Shown here in pieces: positions 1-6,144 of a stretch of DNA of 8,582 bases (within the stretch, counting starts at the first letter, position 1; every line of letters begins with the position of its first letter). The position numbers were made by a program, and so were the translations under genes. The notes under the pieces are model-generated. The model was given only the letters and a program-made list of their open reading frames with translations, had not been told where the DNA came from and did no database searches. This DNA comes from Clostridia bacterium. Its GTDB lineage: Bacteria > Bacillota > Clostridia > Christensenellales > CAG-917. The DNA is taken from positions 1 through 8,582 of the forward strand of contig CAAEDU010000118.1 of assembly GCA_900754695.1 (NCBI GenBank), written 5' to 3'.

Positions 1-99
1 CAAGCGTGGGCGAAAATTCGCCCACGGTGCAAGTTTGGCTGAGCGGCGCGTGAGACCGTCTTCGAAAGAGTACTCGTCTTGTTCAAGCACGCTCCTCAT
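1..99 (-). CDS. Possible partial reading frame, unknown function
   Basis: An ATG at 99-97 opens a frame of 33 codons that stays open to the left edge, beginning MRSVLEQDEYSFEDG. I do not recognise the product. It lies just beyond the terminator of the pot operon. No convincing ribosome binding site precedes the ATG (the bases before it read AAAAGC). A TATAAT at 111-106 would place a transcript start almost on the ATG, but no -35 is visible. The frame also runs through a perfect palindrome at 5-26. It may be the start of a real small gene or a chance frame inside a dispersed intergenic repeat; I lean towards the latter. Confidence 0.2.
   Translation of the reverse strand, partial: MRSVLEQDEYSFEDGLTRRSAKLAPWANFRPRL
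5..26. repeat. Palindrome, 10-bp arms
   Basis: CGTGGGCGAA and TTCGCCCACG face each other with only AA between, so as RNA a 9-bp stem with a 4-base loop would form. No T-run follows on either strand within view, so it is not a standard intrinsic terminator. The left context is cut off by the window edge. Confidence 0.6.
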
Positions 100-100
100 G

Positions 101-154
101 CTTTTATTATAAAAGTGCGCCGAAGGTCACGGCTTCGCCCGTTACCTTCGGCGC
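101..154 (-). terminator. Intrinsic terminator of the pot operon
   Basis: An 11-bp stem (GCGCCGAAGGT at 117-127, ACCTTCGGCGC at 144-154) continues, after one mismatch, into four more pairs (129-132 with 139-142) around a CTTCGC loop. On the minus strand the stem is followed by ACTTTTATAATAAAAG, a T-rich run that is itself a 15-base palindrome (101-115). It lies about 80 bases beyond the potD stop on the same strand, as expected for the end of this operon. On the plus strand the stem is followed by AATATTATAT, so termination that way would be weaker. Confidence 0.7.
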
Positions 155-172
155 AATATTATATAAAAGTAA

Positions 173-223
173 GGGGTCGAGGGGCATAATGCCCCTCGCG
201 GGGTGGCAGGGGCAGCACCCCTG
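173..223. repeat. Two GC-rich hairpins downstream of potD
   Basis: CGAGGGGC (178-185) pairs with GCCCCTCG (191-198) around ATAAT. CAGGGG (207-212) pairs with CCCCTG (218-223) around CAGCA. GGGGTG (200-205) can alternatively pair with CACCCC (216-221). Both sit directly after the potD stop, ahead of the terminator, and would be in the 3' end of the pot mRNA. They could protect the mRNA end or be a dispersed intergenic palindrome of this genome. The plus strand holds four GGGG runs here (173, 181, 200, 209). Confidence 0.55.
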
Positions 224-230
224 ATAAGCG

Positions 231-1982
231 TCAGGAGATGTCGCCGTTCTTTCCGCCGTCCGTGTCGTCGGGAGCGGAGGTGCCGGAGGAGGACGCCGTT
301 ATTTTCTTGGGCTTGGCTTTGAGGGCTTCTTTGAGGAAGTAGGCGCCAAGCACGATGCCGACGAAGAGGACGATGGCGAGCAGGCACCACCAGAGGGAGG
401 AGGGCACACCGCCGCCTGCTTTTGCGCGCTGCCACATATTCACCACATCCTCGTTCGCCGCGCCGTAGTCCTGCATGACGCCGAGGTTGTCGGTGATCTC
501 CGGATATCTGCCTTCGTCGTCGTAGAAGAGGGAGATGGAGTCGGGGCAGACGATGTACTCTTCATCCAGCGGATAGCTTTCCATGCCGTCGGGGAGATAG
601 CTCGCGATGTCTGCGGGGAGGAGGTAGTAGCCGTCCTCGTCCGTTTCGGCGGCGAACGGGGTGAGAGCGTTCTCGTCGGGCTCTATCTCGTTGCCGAAGA
701 GGTCGAGATAATAGCCTTCCCCCTCAACCCACTCGAAGTAGAAGGCAAGTTCGCCGTTCGCATTCGTGTAGATGTCGCACTCTTCCGCGTTGGCGTACCA
801 CAGATATTCCACCTCGAGGAGCGCCTGCGCCGCGTCGTAGTCATACTTCATGGTCTCCTGATCCACGGCGGAGGTGTAGCCGATGTAACCGATGTTCCTG
901 GCGCCCGCTTCGGGGGAGCACATATAGTCGATGAACATCATTGCGGCGAGTTTGCTGTCCGAGCTTTCGAGGATCGCCCAGCCGTCGTACCAGATGTTGC
1001 TCTTTTCGGGGACGTAGTAGCCGAGCTGATAGGTGTCCGTCTCCTCGTCGTACTCGCTCTCCTCGACAGCCCAGAGTGCGTCACCGCTCCACGCGAGGTC
1101 GAGATAGACGATCTCGTTGATCATGTCGTCCTTGCCGAAGTCCACCTCATAGCCGGAGATGCGCTCGCGCTGTTCGGTGAGCAGTTTTTCTGCGGCGTCG
1201 AGGAGGGCTTTGTCCGTGCAGTTGATGAGTTCGTTGGCGGTCAGCTCCTTGAAGGGCTTGCCGTAGGTCTCGCTGACGCCGTCGGGGAGCAGACCGTACT
1301 CTTCCATATAGAAGACCACCGCGGCGTAGCTGTCGCGCACGCTGTCCTTCATGAGGATCATGTTCTCGAGCTCGGGGTTGTTGCTCTCGTTCCAGAGCAT
1401 GCCCCAGCCGTATTTCTCGAGTTCCTCCTCCGAGATGACGCGGGTGTTGTAAAGCAGCCCCAGCGTCCCCCACATATAGGGGACCATGTAGTCGCGCATA
1501 TCGCGCACCTCGCCGCCTATCTCCATCTCGCCGAATGTCTCGCCGATCTTCTCGAGCACCGTCTGATTGACGTTGCCGAGATTTGAGAATGCGTCGGGAT
1601 ATTTCTCGGAGTATTCCGCGACGAGCTCGGTCTGATCGGCGAGCAGATCCGCGCGCATGAGGCGCTCGATGGCGTACTCGCTGGGGCATACGACGTCCAC
1701 CGCCGTCTCGCCGCGCATGACCTGCGTGAGCATGGTCTCGTTGGTGTCGAAGGTGCTGTACGTGATGGAGAGGTTTCTGCCCGTCACTTCGCGGTAGTAC
1801 GCTTCAAACTCGTCCAGGAGGGCGACGTCGATGTAGTCCTCCCAGTTGTAGATGACCAGGGTGTCCGCGCCGCCGCCCGTCAGAGTGCCGCCCGTCTCGT
1901 TGCAGGCGGAAAGCAGGGGAGTGACGGCGCATACGGCGAGGAGAAGGAGCGCGACGAGCGCAAATTTCTTGTTGCGTTTCAT
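231..1982 (-). CDS. potD: Polyamine ABC transporter binding lipoprotein PotD, extended
   Basis: Captures spermidine or putrescine outside the membrane and hands it to PotBC. Residues 1-27 are a lipoprotein signal with lipobox LLSAC and lipidated Cys27. The fold starts at TLVIYNWEDY (41-50). Family ligand residues appear conserved by motif: W47 and Y50, S101 and Y103, D213 in KDSVRD, W331 and D333 in IWYDGW, Y369 in IGYTS, Q504. The protein has 583 residues against about 350 for usual PotD. The excess is roughly 100 acidic, aromatic residues between Y369 and Q504, a membrane helix at about 528-550, and a polar tail (551-583). The start has a GGAGG at 1990-1994 and overlaps the potC stop by 4 bases (ATGA). 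The assignment to polyamines rests on family motifs and neighbours; the exact substrate is unproven. Confidence 0.93.
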   Translation of the reverse strand: MKRNKKFALVALLLLAVCAVTPLLSACNETGGTLTGGGADTLVIYNWEDYIDVALLDEFEAYYREVTGRNLSITYSTFDTNETMLTQVMRGETAVDVVCPSEYAIERLMRADLLADQTELVAEYSEKYPDAFSNLGNVNQTVLEKIGETFGEMEIGGEVRDMRDYMVPYMWGTLGLLYNTRVISEEELEKYGWGMLWNESNNPELENMILMKDSVRDSYAAVVFYMEEYGLLPDGVSETYGKPFKELTANELINCTDKALLDAAEKLLTEQRERISGYEVDFGKDDMINEIVYLDLAWSGDALWAVEESEYDEETDTYQLGYYVPEKSNIWYDGWAILESSDSKLAAMMFIDYMCSPEAGARNIGYIGYTSAVDQETMKYDYDAAQALLEVEYLWYANAEECDIYTNANGELAFYFEWVEGEGYYLDLFGNEIEPDENALTPFAAETDEDGYYLLPADIASYLPDGMESYPLDEEYIVCPDSISLFYDDEGRYPEITDNLGVMQDYGAANEDVVNMWQRAKAGGGVPSSLWWCLLAIVLFVGIVLGAYFLKEALKAKPKKITASSSGTSAPDDTDGGKNGDIS

Positions 1983-2800
1983 ATTGCGCCCTCCTTTTCC
2001 TTCTGCTTACGCTTGTTGATGCGCACGAGGTTGAGAGTGAGCACCAACGCGAGGATGATCACGAAGATGATGGAGAAGATGGCGTACCAGAAGGGCTCGA
2101 GACCCTGCACGCGCGCGTCCGAATAGATGTAGGTGGACAGGGTGTTGATGCCCGTGGACGCGCCCTTGTTGATCTGCGTGATGATGAAGTCGTCCATGGA
2201 GAGGGTGAACGCCAGCACGAACCCGCTCACTATCCCGGGGGTGATCATGGGGAAGAGCACTTTGACGAGGGCTTTGAAGGGGTTTGCACCGAGGTCGAGC
2301 GCCGCTTCGTAGACGTTGGGGTCCATGCTCTCGAGCTTGGGCAGCACGCTCAGCACCACGTAGGGGGTGCAGAACGCGATGTGCGCGATGATGAGCCTGA
2401 GATAGCCCTCCGGGAAGGCGAAGGTCACAAAGAAGATCATGAGGGAGACCGCCATGACGATCTCGCTGTTGATGATGGGGAACTGGTTGACGTTCTCCAG
2501 CACTCTTCTTGCCTTTCTCCCCATCGCGAAGATGCCGATGGCGGCAAAGCTGCCCATCACCGTCGCCACCACCGAGCTCACCGCCGCGATGAGGAAGGTG
2601 TTGCCCACCGCGTCCCAGAGGGCGGGAGACTTCTCGGAAGTGAAGATGGAGATGTACGCCTCAAACGTGAACCCTTCGTCAAAGCGGAAGTTGGAGCTGT
2701 TGGAGAAGGAGTACACGATGATGAGCAGGATGGGCGCGTAGAGGATCGCCAGGATGACGAAAAGATAAGCCTTTTCGAAGATGCCTTTCACTTTTACCAT
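1979..2800 (-). CDS. potC: Polyamine ABC transporter permease PotC
   Basis: Inner half of the polyamine channel, an integral membrane protein that pairs with PotB and receives substrate from PotD. Its 273 residues match the family length. About six hydrophobic segments are visible, the first near residues 12-32 and the last near 238-258. The cytoplasmic EAA loop that docks on PotA is at about 165-184 (EAALDLGANPFKALVKVLFP). The motif TLSMDDFIIT (199-208) is typical of PotC. The C-terminus is a short basic tail. A GGAGGT at 2805-2810 lies 4 bases before the ATG. The start overlaps the potB stop by 7 bases and the stop overlaps the potD start by 4, suggesting coupled translation. Confidence 0.95.
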   Translation of the reverse strand: MVKVKGIFEKAYLFVILAILYAPILLIIVYSFSNSSNFRFDEGFTFEAYISIFTSEKSPALWDAVGNTFLIAAVSSVVATVMGSFAAIGIFAMGRKARRVLENVNQFPIINSEIVMAVSLMIFFVTFAFPEGYLRLIIAHIAFCTPYVVLSVLPKLESMDPNVYEAALDLGANPFKALVKVLFPMITPGIVSGFVLAFTLSMDDFIITQINKGASTGINTLSTYIYSDARVQGLEPFWYAIFSIIFVIILALVLTLNLVRINKRKQKEKEGAI

Positions 2801-3615
2801 AACGACCTCCCGATGCTGAGCCCGCTCTTTCTGCTCGCGCGGTTGATGATGAAGTTGGAGATGAGCACGAACGCGAGCATGACCAGGCTCATGATGGAAC
2901 CCACTCCGTATAGCCCTTGCTCGAACTTCATCTGGATGCTGTCGCCGAAGAGGAAGATCTTGCCGTTGGACAGCAGCTGCGAGATGGCGAACGTCGAGAT
3001 GGTGGGGATGAACACCATCGTGATGCCGCTGATGATGCCGCTGACCGAGAGGGGCAGCACCGTTTTCAGGAACACCGTGGAGGAGTCCGCCCCGAGGTCC
3101 TGCGCCGCCTCTATATAGCTGCGGTCGATGGAGGAGAGGGTGGTGTGCAGGGGGAGGATCATGAAGGGCAGATAGTTATACACCATGCCGAAGATGACCG
3201 TGCCCATCCCGAGCGTAACGTCCATGGCGATGAAGATCGCTTTGGTCGCGAGGGTGCGGATGAGGAAGTTGACCCACATCGGCAGCACATAGAAGAGCAC
3301 CAGCACCCGCCCGCTCGGCATCTTGGAGAGGATGTAGGCGAGGGGATAGCCGATGATGAGGCATATAGCCGTCGTGATGACGCCGACCAGCAATGAGTTC
3401 GCGAGGATGATCAGACTGCTCTTGTCCGTGAAGAAATCCGCAAAGTTGTCGAGGGTGAGGTTGTTGTCCGCGTCCAGGAACGCATTGACGAGGATCATCA
3501 CCAGCGGGATCACCACAAACAGGAGCATAAACAGCACATACGGATAGCTGAACACCCGTTTTGTGAGCTTAAACCTCCGTTTCGGTTTTTGAAGGGCAAC
3601 AGCGGCAGTCGTCAT
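2794..3615 (-). CDS. potB: Polyamine ABC transporter permease PotB
   Basis: Second channel subunit of the PotABCD importer. It has 273 residues, normal for the family, with a basic N-terminus followed by about six membrane segments (first near 24-46). The stretch LPMWVNFLIRTLA (111-123) is the family's usual periplasm-side motif, and the EAA loop is at about 169-188 (EAAQDLGADSSTVFLKTVLP). A GGAGGT at 3622-3627 lies 6 bases before the ATG. The start overlaps the potA stop as ATGA and the stop overlaps the potC start by 7 bases. The PotB rather than PotC assignment rests on gene order and on the IRT motif. Confidence 0.95.
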   Translation of the reverse strand: MTTAAVALQKPKRRFKLTKRVFSYPYVLFMLLFVVIPLVMILVNAFLDADNNLTLDNFADFFTDKSSLIILANSLLVGVITTAICLIIGYPLAYILSKMPSGRVLVLFYVLPMWVNFLIRTLATKAIFIAMDVTLGMGTVIFGMVYNYLPFMILPLHTTLSSIDRSYIEAAQDLGADSSTVFLKTVLPLSVSGIISGITMVFIPTISTFAISQLLSNGKIFLFGDSIQMKFEQGLYGVGSIMSLVMLAFVLISNFIINRASRKSGLSIGRSLW

Positions 3616-5198
3616 TCGGTCACCTCCGCGTCATTGTTTTTATCGTCCGTGAGCACGGTTTCCGCCTGTTCGGGCGCGGCGTCCGCATCCGCGGCGTCGG
3701 CGGGGGCGCTTTCGTCCACGGTCTGATCAGGGACGGCGGCGGGAGGCTCTGCGGGAGCGTCGTCGGTCACTTCGCGCTTTTCGATGATGATCTTTTCGGG
3801 CGCGATCCTGATGCCGACGCGGTCGCCTTTCAGCCAGTCATCGTCCGTGTCCACGAAGAAGTCGTAGTAGTCGTCCGTGCGCACGATGCACTGATAGTAG
3901 CTTCCCTTATAGATGGAGCTCACCACCGTCGCGCCGATGACGCCGTCCTCCTCGTCGTCCGTGATCTCCACGTCGTCGAAGTCCACCTGCACCCTGACGG
4001 GAGTGCCCGCCTCGAAGGGGCATCTGCACTCGAACTTGCCGTCCGAGATCCACACCAGGTTCTCGTCCGCCATCTCGGTGTCTATCTCGTTGATGATGCG
4101 GGACTTGTGCATGATGTGCAGGTCGAAGGGCTTGATGTAAAGCCCCACGGTGGAACCCTCTTCGTAGGTGGCGGTGTCGTGCGCGATGAGCTCGTTCTCG
4201 CCCGCCATCAGCGTGACCTGATAGTGGTCGCCCTTGAAGACGGAGCTCACCACCTTGGCGGTGAGGATGGTCTTGGGGTCCTCGGGTTTTCTGATCTTCA
4301 GGTCCTCGGGACGGATGATGACGTCGATGGGTTCGTTGTGTTTGAAGCCCTTGTCCACGCACTCGAACACCGTGTCCGCAAACTCCACTTTGTAGTCCTC
4401 GAGCATGACGCCGGAGAGGATGTTGGACTCGCCGATGAAGTCCGCGACAAAAGCGTTTGCGGGCTCGTCATAGACGGTCTCCGGGGTTGCGATCTGCTGG
4501 ATGACGCCGTCGCGCATGACCACGATCTTGTCGCTCATGGTGAGCGCCTCTTCTTGGTCGTGGGTGACGTAGACGAAGGTGATGCCCAGGCGGCGGTGCA
4601 TGTCCATGAGCTCGAGCTGCATGTCCTTGCGCATCTTGAGGTCGAGTGCGCCGAGAGGCTCGTCCAGCAGCAGCACTTCGGGCTCGTTGACGATGGCTCG
4701 CGCGATGGCGATCCTCTGCTGCTGTCCGCCGGAGAGAGAGGAGACCCCTCTGTGACCGTAGTCTTCGAGGTCCACCATCTTGAGGGCGGCGTCCACCTTG
4801 GCTTTGATCTCCGCCTTGGTATATTTGCGGTAGAGCTGCACTTCCTCGCCCTTGCGGTTGCGCTTGGTGCCGTTGGGGATGAGCTTCATCTTCAGCCCGA
4901 AGGCGATGTTGTTGAAGACGTTCAGGTGAGGGAAGAGCGCATATTTTTGAAAGACCGTGTTCACGCGGCGCAGGTGGGGCGGGAGGTTGGTGATGTCCTC
5001 GCCGTCGAAGATGATCTGCCCGGATGTGGGCATCTCGAACCCCGCGATCATCCTGAGGGTGGTGGTCTTGCCGCAGCCCGAGGGACCGAGCAGGGTCACG
5101 AATTCGCCCCGTTTGATGTTGAGGCTGGCGTTCTTGACGGCGTCTTTCGCGCCGTAGGTCTTGGTCACGTTTCTGATCTCGATGATGTTGTCGGACAT
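3612..5198 (-). CDS. potA: Polyamine ABC transporter ATPase PotA, extended
   Basis: Hydrolyses ATP to drive polyamine import, bound to the EAA loops of PotB and PotC at the inner membrane face. Visible motifs: Walker A GPSGCGKT (38-45), Q-loop Q84, signature LSGGQ (155-159), Walker B LLLDE (176-180) with GALD (183-186), switch His213. About 20 residues (around 106-126, basic) are inserted between the Q-loop and the helical region. The protein has 528 residues against about 350-380 normally. After a TOBE-like region (about 311-366, core VVSSVFKGDHYQ) comes a second similar unit (about 421-475, core VVSSIYKGSYYQ), then an acidic, Ala/Pro-rich tail (478-528). The ribosome binding site AAGGAGAGG (5201-5209) overlaps the stop of the upstream regulator, so the two are co-transcribed. 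Confidence 0.95.
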   Translation of the reverse strand: MSDNIIEIRNVTKTYGAKDAVKNASLNIKRGEFVTLLGPSGCGKTTTLRMIAGFEMPTSGQIIFDGEDITNLPPHLRRVNTVFQKYALFPHLNVFNNIAFGLKMKLIPNGTKRNRKGEEVQLYRKYTKAEIKAKVDAALKMVDLEDYGHRGVSSLSGGQQQRIAIARAIVNEPEVLLLDEPLGALDLKMRKDMQLELMDMHRRLGITFVYVTHDQEEALTMSDKIVVMRDGVIQQIATPETVYDEPANAFVADFIGESNILSGVMLEDYKVEFADTVFECVDKGFKHNEPIDVIIRPEDLKIRKPEDPKTILTAKVVSSVFKGDHYQVTLMAGENELIAHDTATYEEGSTVGLYIKPFDLHIMHKSRIINEIDTEMADENLVWISDGKFECRCPFEAGTPVRVQVDFDDVEITDDEEDGVIGATVVSSIYKGSYYQCIVRTDDYYDFFVDTDDDWLKGDRVGIRIAPEKIIIEKREVTDDAPAEPPAAVPDQTVDESAPADAADADAAPEQAETVLTDDKNNDAEVTE

Positions 5199-5207
5199 AT
5201 CCTCTCC

Positions 5208-5741
5208 TTAAAATGTCGGGGGCGATGCCACCCAGATCACTTCGGCGTCCTCCGCCGAGCGGTTTTCGATGTAGTGCACTTTGTCGCAGACGTAATAGAA
5301 GGCGTCGCCCTCCTTCGCCGTGAACTCGCGTTTCCCGAGGTGCAGCACGATGCTCCCCCTCTTCACCCAGCCGAATTCCTCGCCTTCGTGGGGCATGTCC
5401 TTCACGGATGCCGCGCCCGGGTGTACGGTGATGAGGATGGGCTCCATCTCGTTGCGTTGGCTGTTGGGCACGAGCCATGTGATGACGTGCTCCTCCGCGT
5501 CCTTTTCAAAAAAGTCGTCGCGGGTGAACACCACCTGCTCCTCTTCCTCCTCGGCAAAGAACTCCGCCGCAGTCGTCCCCAGTGCGGAAAGCACGTCCAG
5601 CAGGGTCTGGATGGACGGGGAAGTGAGTTCGTTCTCAAGCTGAGAAATGTAGCCTTTGGTGAGTTCGCAGCGGTCGGCGAGTTCCTCTTGCGTGAGGCCG
5701 CATTGCAAGCGCAGGCGTTTGATCTTGGCGCCGAGTTCCAT
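5208..5741 (-). CDS. XRE-family regulator with C-terminal cupin domain
   Basis: A DNA-binding regulator, likely the polyamine-responsive controller of this operon. Residues 5-60 form a helix-turn-helix, with GLTQEELADRCELTKGYISQ (15-34) holding the turn and recognition helix. An acidic linker (EEEEE, 64-68) follows, then a small cupin barrel (about 104-174) with His118, Glu121/122 and His156 as possible ligand or metal contacts. The size (177 residues) and layout match PuuR-type regulators, which release DNA on binding putrescine; that ligand is an inference here. It is the first gene of the pot operon, 9 bases before potA. The start has AGGGAGGG at 5745-5752. The half-sites in its own leader suggest autoregulation. 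Confidence 0.9.
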   Translation of the reverse strand: MELGAKIKRLRLQCGLTQEELADRCELTKGYISQLENELTSPSIQTLLDVLSALGTTAAEFFAEEEEEQVVFTRDDFFEKDAEEHVITWLVPNSQRNEMEPILITVHPGAASVKDMPHEGEEFGWVKRGSIVLHLGKREFTAKEGDAFYYVCDKVHYIENRSAEDAEVIWVASPPTF

Positions 5742-5752
5742 AAGCCCTCCCT

Positions 5753-5822
5753 GTTTAGCAAAAAATTACCGCGGGTTTAGCAGGTTCAAGAATTGTAATC
5801 TCAAAGTTTAGAACTGCTAAAC
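5753..5822. promoter_or_regulatory. Putative operators for the XRE-cupin regulator
   Basis: Four half-sites are visible: GTTTAGCA at 5753-5760, GTTTAGCAG at 5775-5783, GTTTAG at 5806-5811 and GTTTAGCAG on the minus strand at 5822-5814. The last two form a palindrome, GTTTAG-AACTG-CTAAAC. Same-strand copies start 22 and 31 bases apart, close to two and three helical turns. All lie between the promoter and the regulator start codon, and the first copy abuts the ribosome binding site. Binding there would block transcription of the operon. That this operon's own regulator binds them is inferred from location. Confidence 0.6.
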
Positions 5823-5838
5823 TCACATTGCGAGAAAG

Positions 5839-5867
5839 ATTATATTGAAACGCGCGCGCGATGTCAA
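5839..5867 (-). promoter_or_regulatory. Consensus promoter of the regulator-pot operon
   Basis: On the minus strand, TTGACA (5867-5862) and TATAAT (5844-5839) match the consensus in all 12 bases with an ideal 17-base spacer. Transcription should start near 5832, giving a leader of about 90 bases before the regulator ATG at 5741, and this leader holds the putative operators. The spacer contains a (CG)5 tract at 5851-5860. A promoter this strong fits an operon controlled mainly by repression. Confidence 0.88.
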
Positions 5868-5901
5868 CGAAATCACGCACATATTGTCGAAATTATTATT
5901 A

Positions 5902-5945
5902 CCTGACAGAAGCGACACTGGCATGTCCGTGTCGCTTCTGTCAGG
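5902..5945. repeat. Perfect 17-bp inverted repeat between divergent promoters
   Basis: CCTGACAGAAGCGACAC (5902-5918) is matched without error by its reverse complement at 5929-5945, with a 10-base spacer (TGGCATGTCC). No T-run follows on either side. It lies upstream of both the pot promoter and the fic promoter, outside either expected transcript. It could be a cruciform, a binding site for a dimeric protein, a transcription barrier, or a small dispersed palindrome. Confidence 0.85.
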
Positions 5946-6055
5946 CAATGTGATAGCTCTCTCATGTTTTCATTGACAAGCGGCAAATTTATTCATACTT
6001 TTTGCCTAAGATCCGCACCGATCCCCCTGCCGAAAACCTTCTTTTCACAAAAATC

Positions 6056-6091
6056 GACCAAGATAACGACTAAGATAACGACCAAGATGTT
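6056..6091 (+). repeat. Three tandem 12-bp repeats upstream of the Fic gene
   Basis: The units are GACCAAGATAAC (6056-6067), GACTAAGATAAC (6068-6079) and GACCAAGATGTT (6080-6091). The first two differ by one base, and the third keeps the first nine bases. The third unit runs into the weak -35 of the Fic promoter, which suggests binding sites for a regulator, possibly the Fic protein's own winged helix. No binding protein can be named from the sequence. Confidence 0.7.
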
Positions 6092-6117
6092 GCACTGCGC
6101 GAAAAATTTGTTATAAT
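6090..6117 (+). promoter_or_regulatory. Promoter of the Fic gene
   Basis: A perfect TATAAT lies at 6112-6117. The best -35 at normal distance is a poor TTGCAC (6090-6095, 16-base spacer). Transcription should start near 6124. The weak -35 with repeats just upstream suggests dependence on an activator or tight regulation. Confidence 0.6.
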
Positions 6118-6134
6118 AACGGTATCATGAAGGC

Positions 6135-6139
6135 GGAGG
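6135..6139 (+). promoter_or_regulatory. Ribosome binding site that sets the Fic start at 6145
   Basis: GGAGG lies 5 bases before the ATG at 6145. An in-frame ATG upstream at 6127 has no such site and would fall about 3 bases after the predicted transcript start, so 6145 is preferred. Confidence 0.75.
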
Positions 6140-6144
6140 CGGAT

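Noticed and set aside
4468..5478. 336-codon minus-strand open frame overlapping potA and the regulator in another frame
   Set aside because: Its product is Arg/Gln/His-rich and low in complexity, it crosses the regulator-potA junction, and the regulator and PotA frames account for this DNA.
4107..5780. 557-codon plus-strand open frame opposite potA and the regulator
   Set aside because: It is antisense to two genes with clear family motifs. Its translation is Asp/Glu/His/Val-rich with no recognisable domain and no ribosome binding site, as expected from the complement of a GC-rich coding strand.
5973..5999. TTGACA at 5973-5978 as a second plus-strand promoter
   Set aside because: No good -10 lies at 16-18 bases; the nearest is CATACT at 5994-5999 with a 15-base spacer, and the promoter at 6090-6117 fits the Fic gene better.
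6056..6091. Tandem repeats considered as a CRISPR array
   Set aside because: The units are 12 bases long and contiguous, without spacers, and no cas gene is nearby.
6127..6144. Upstream ATG at 6127 as the Fic start
   Set aside because: It has no ribosome binding site and almost coincides with the predicted transcript start, while the ATG at 6145 has GGAGG at ideal spacing.
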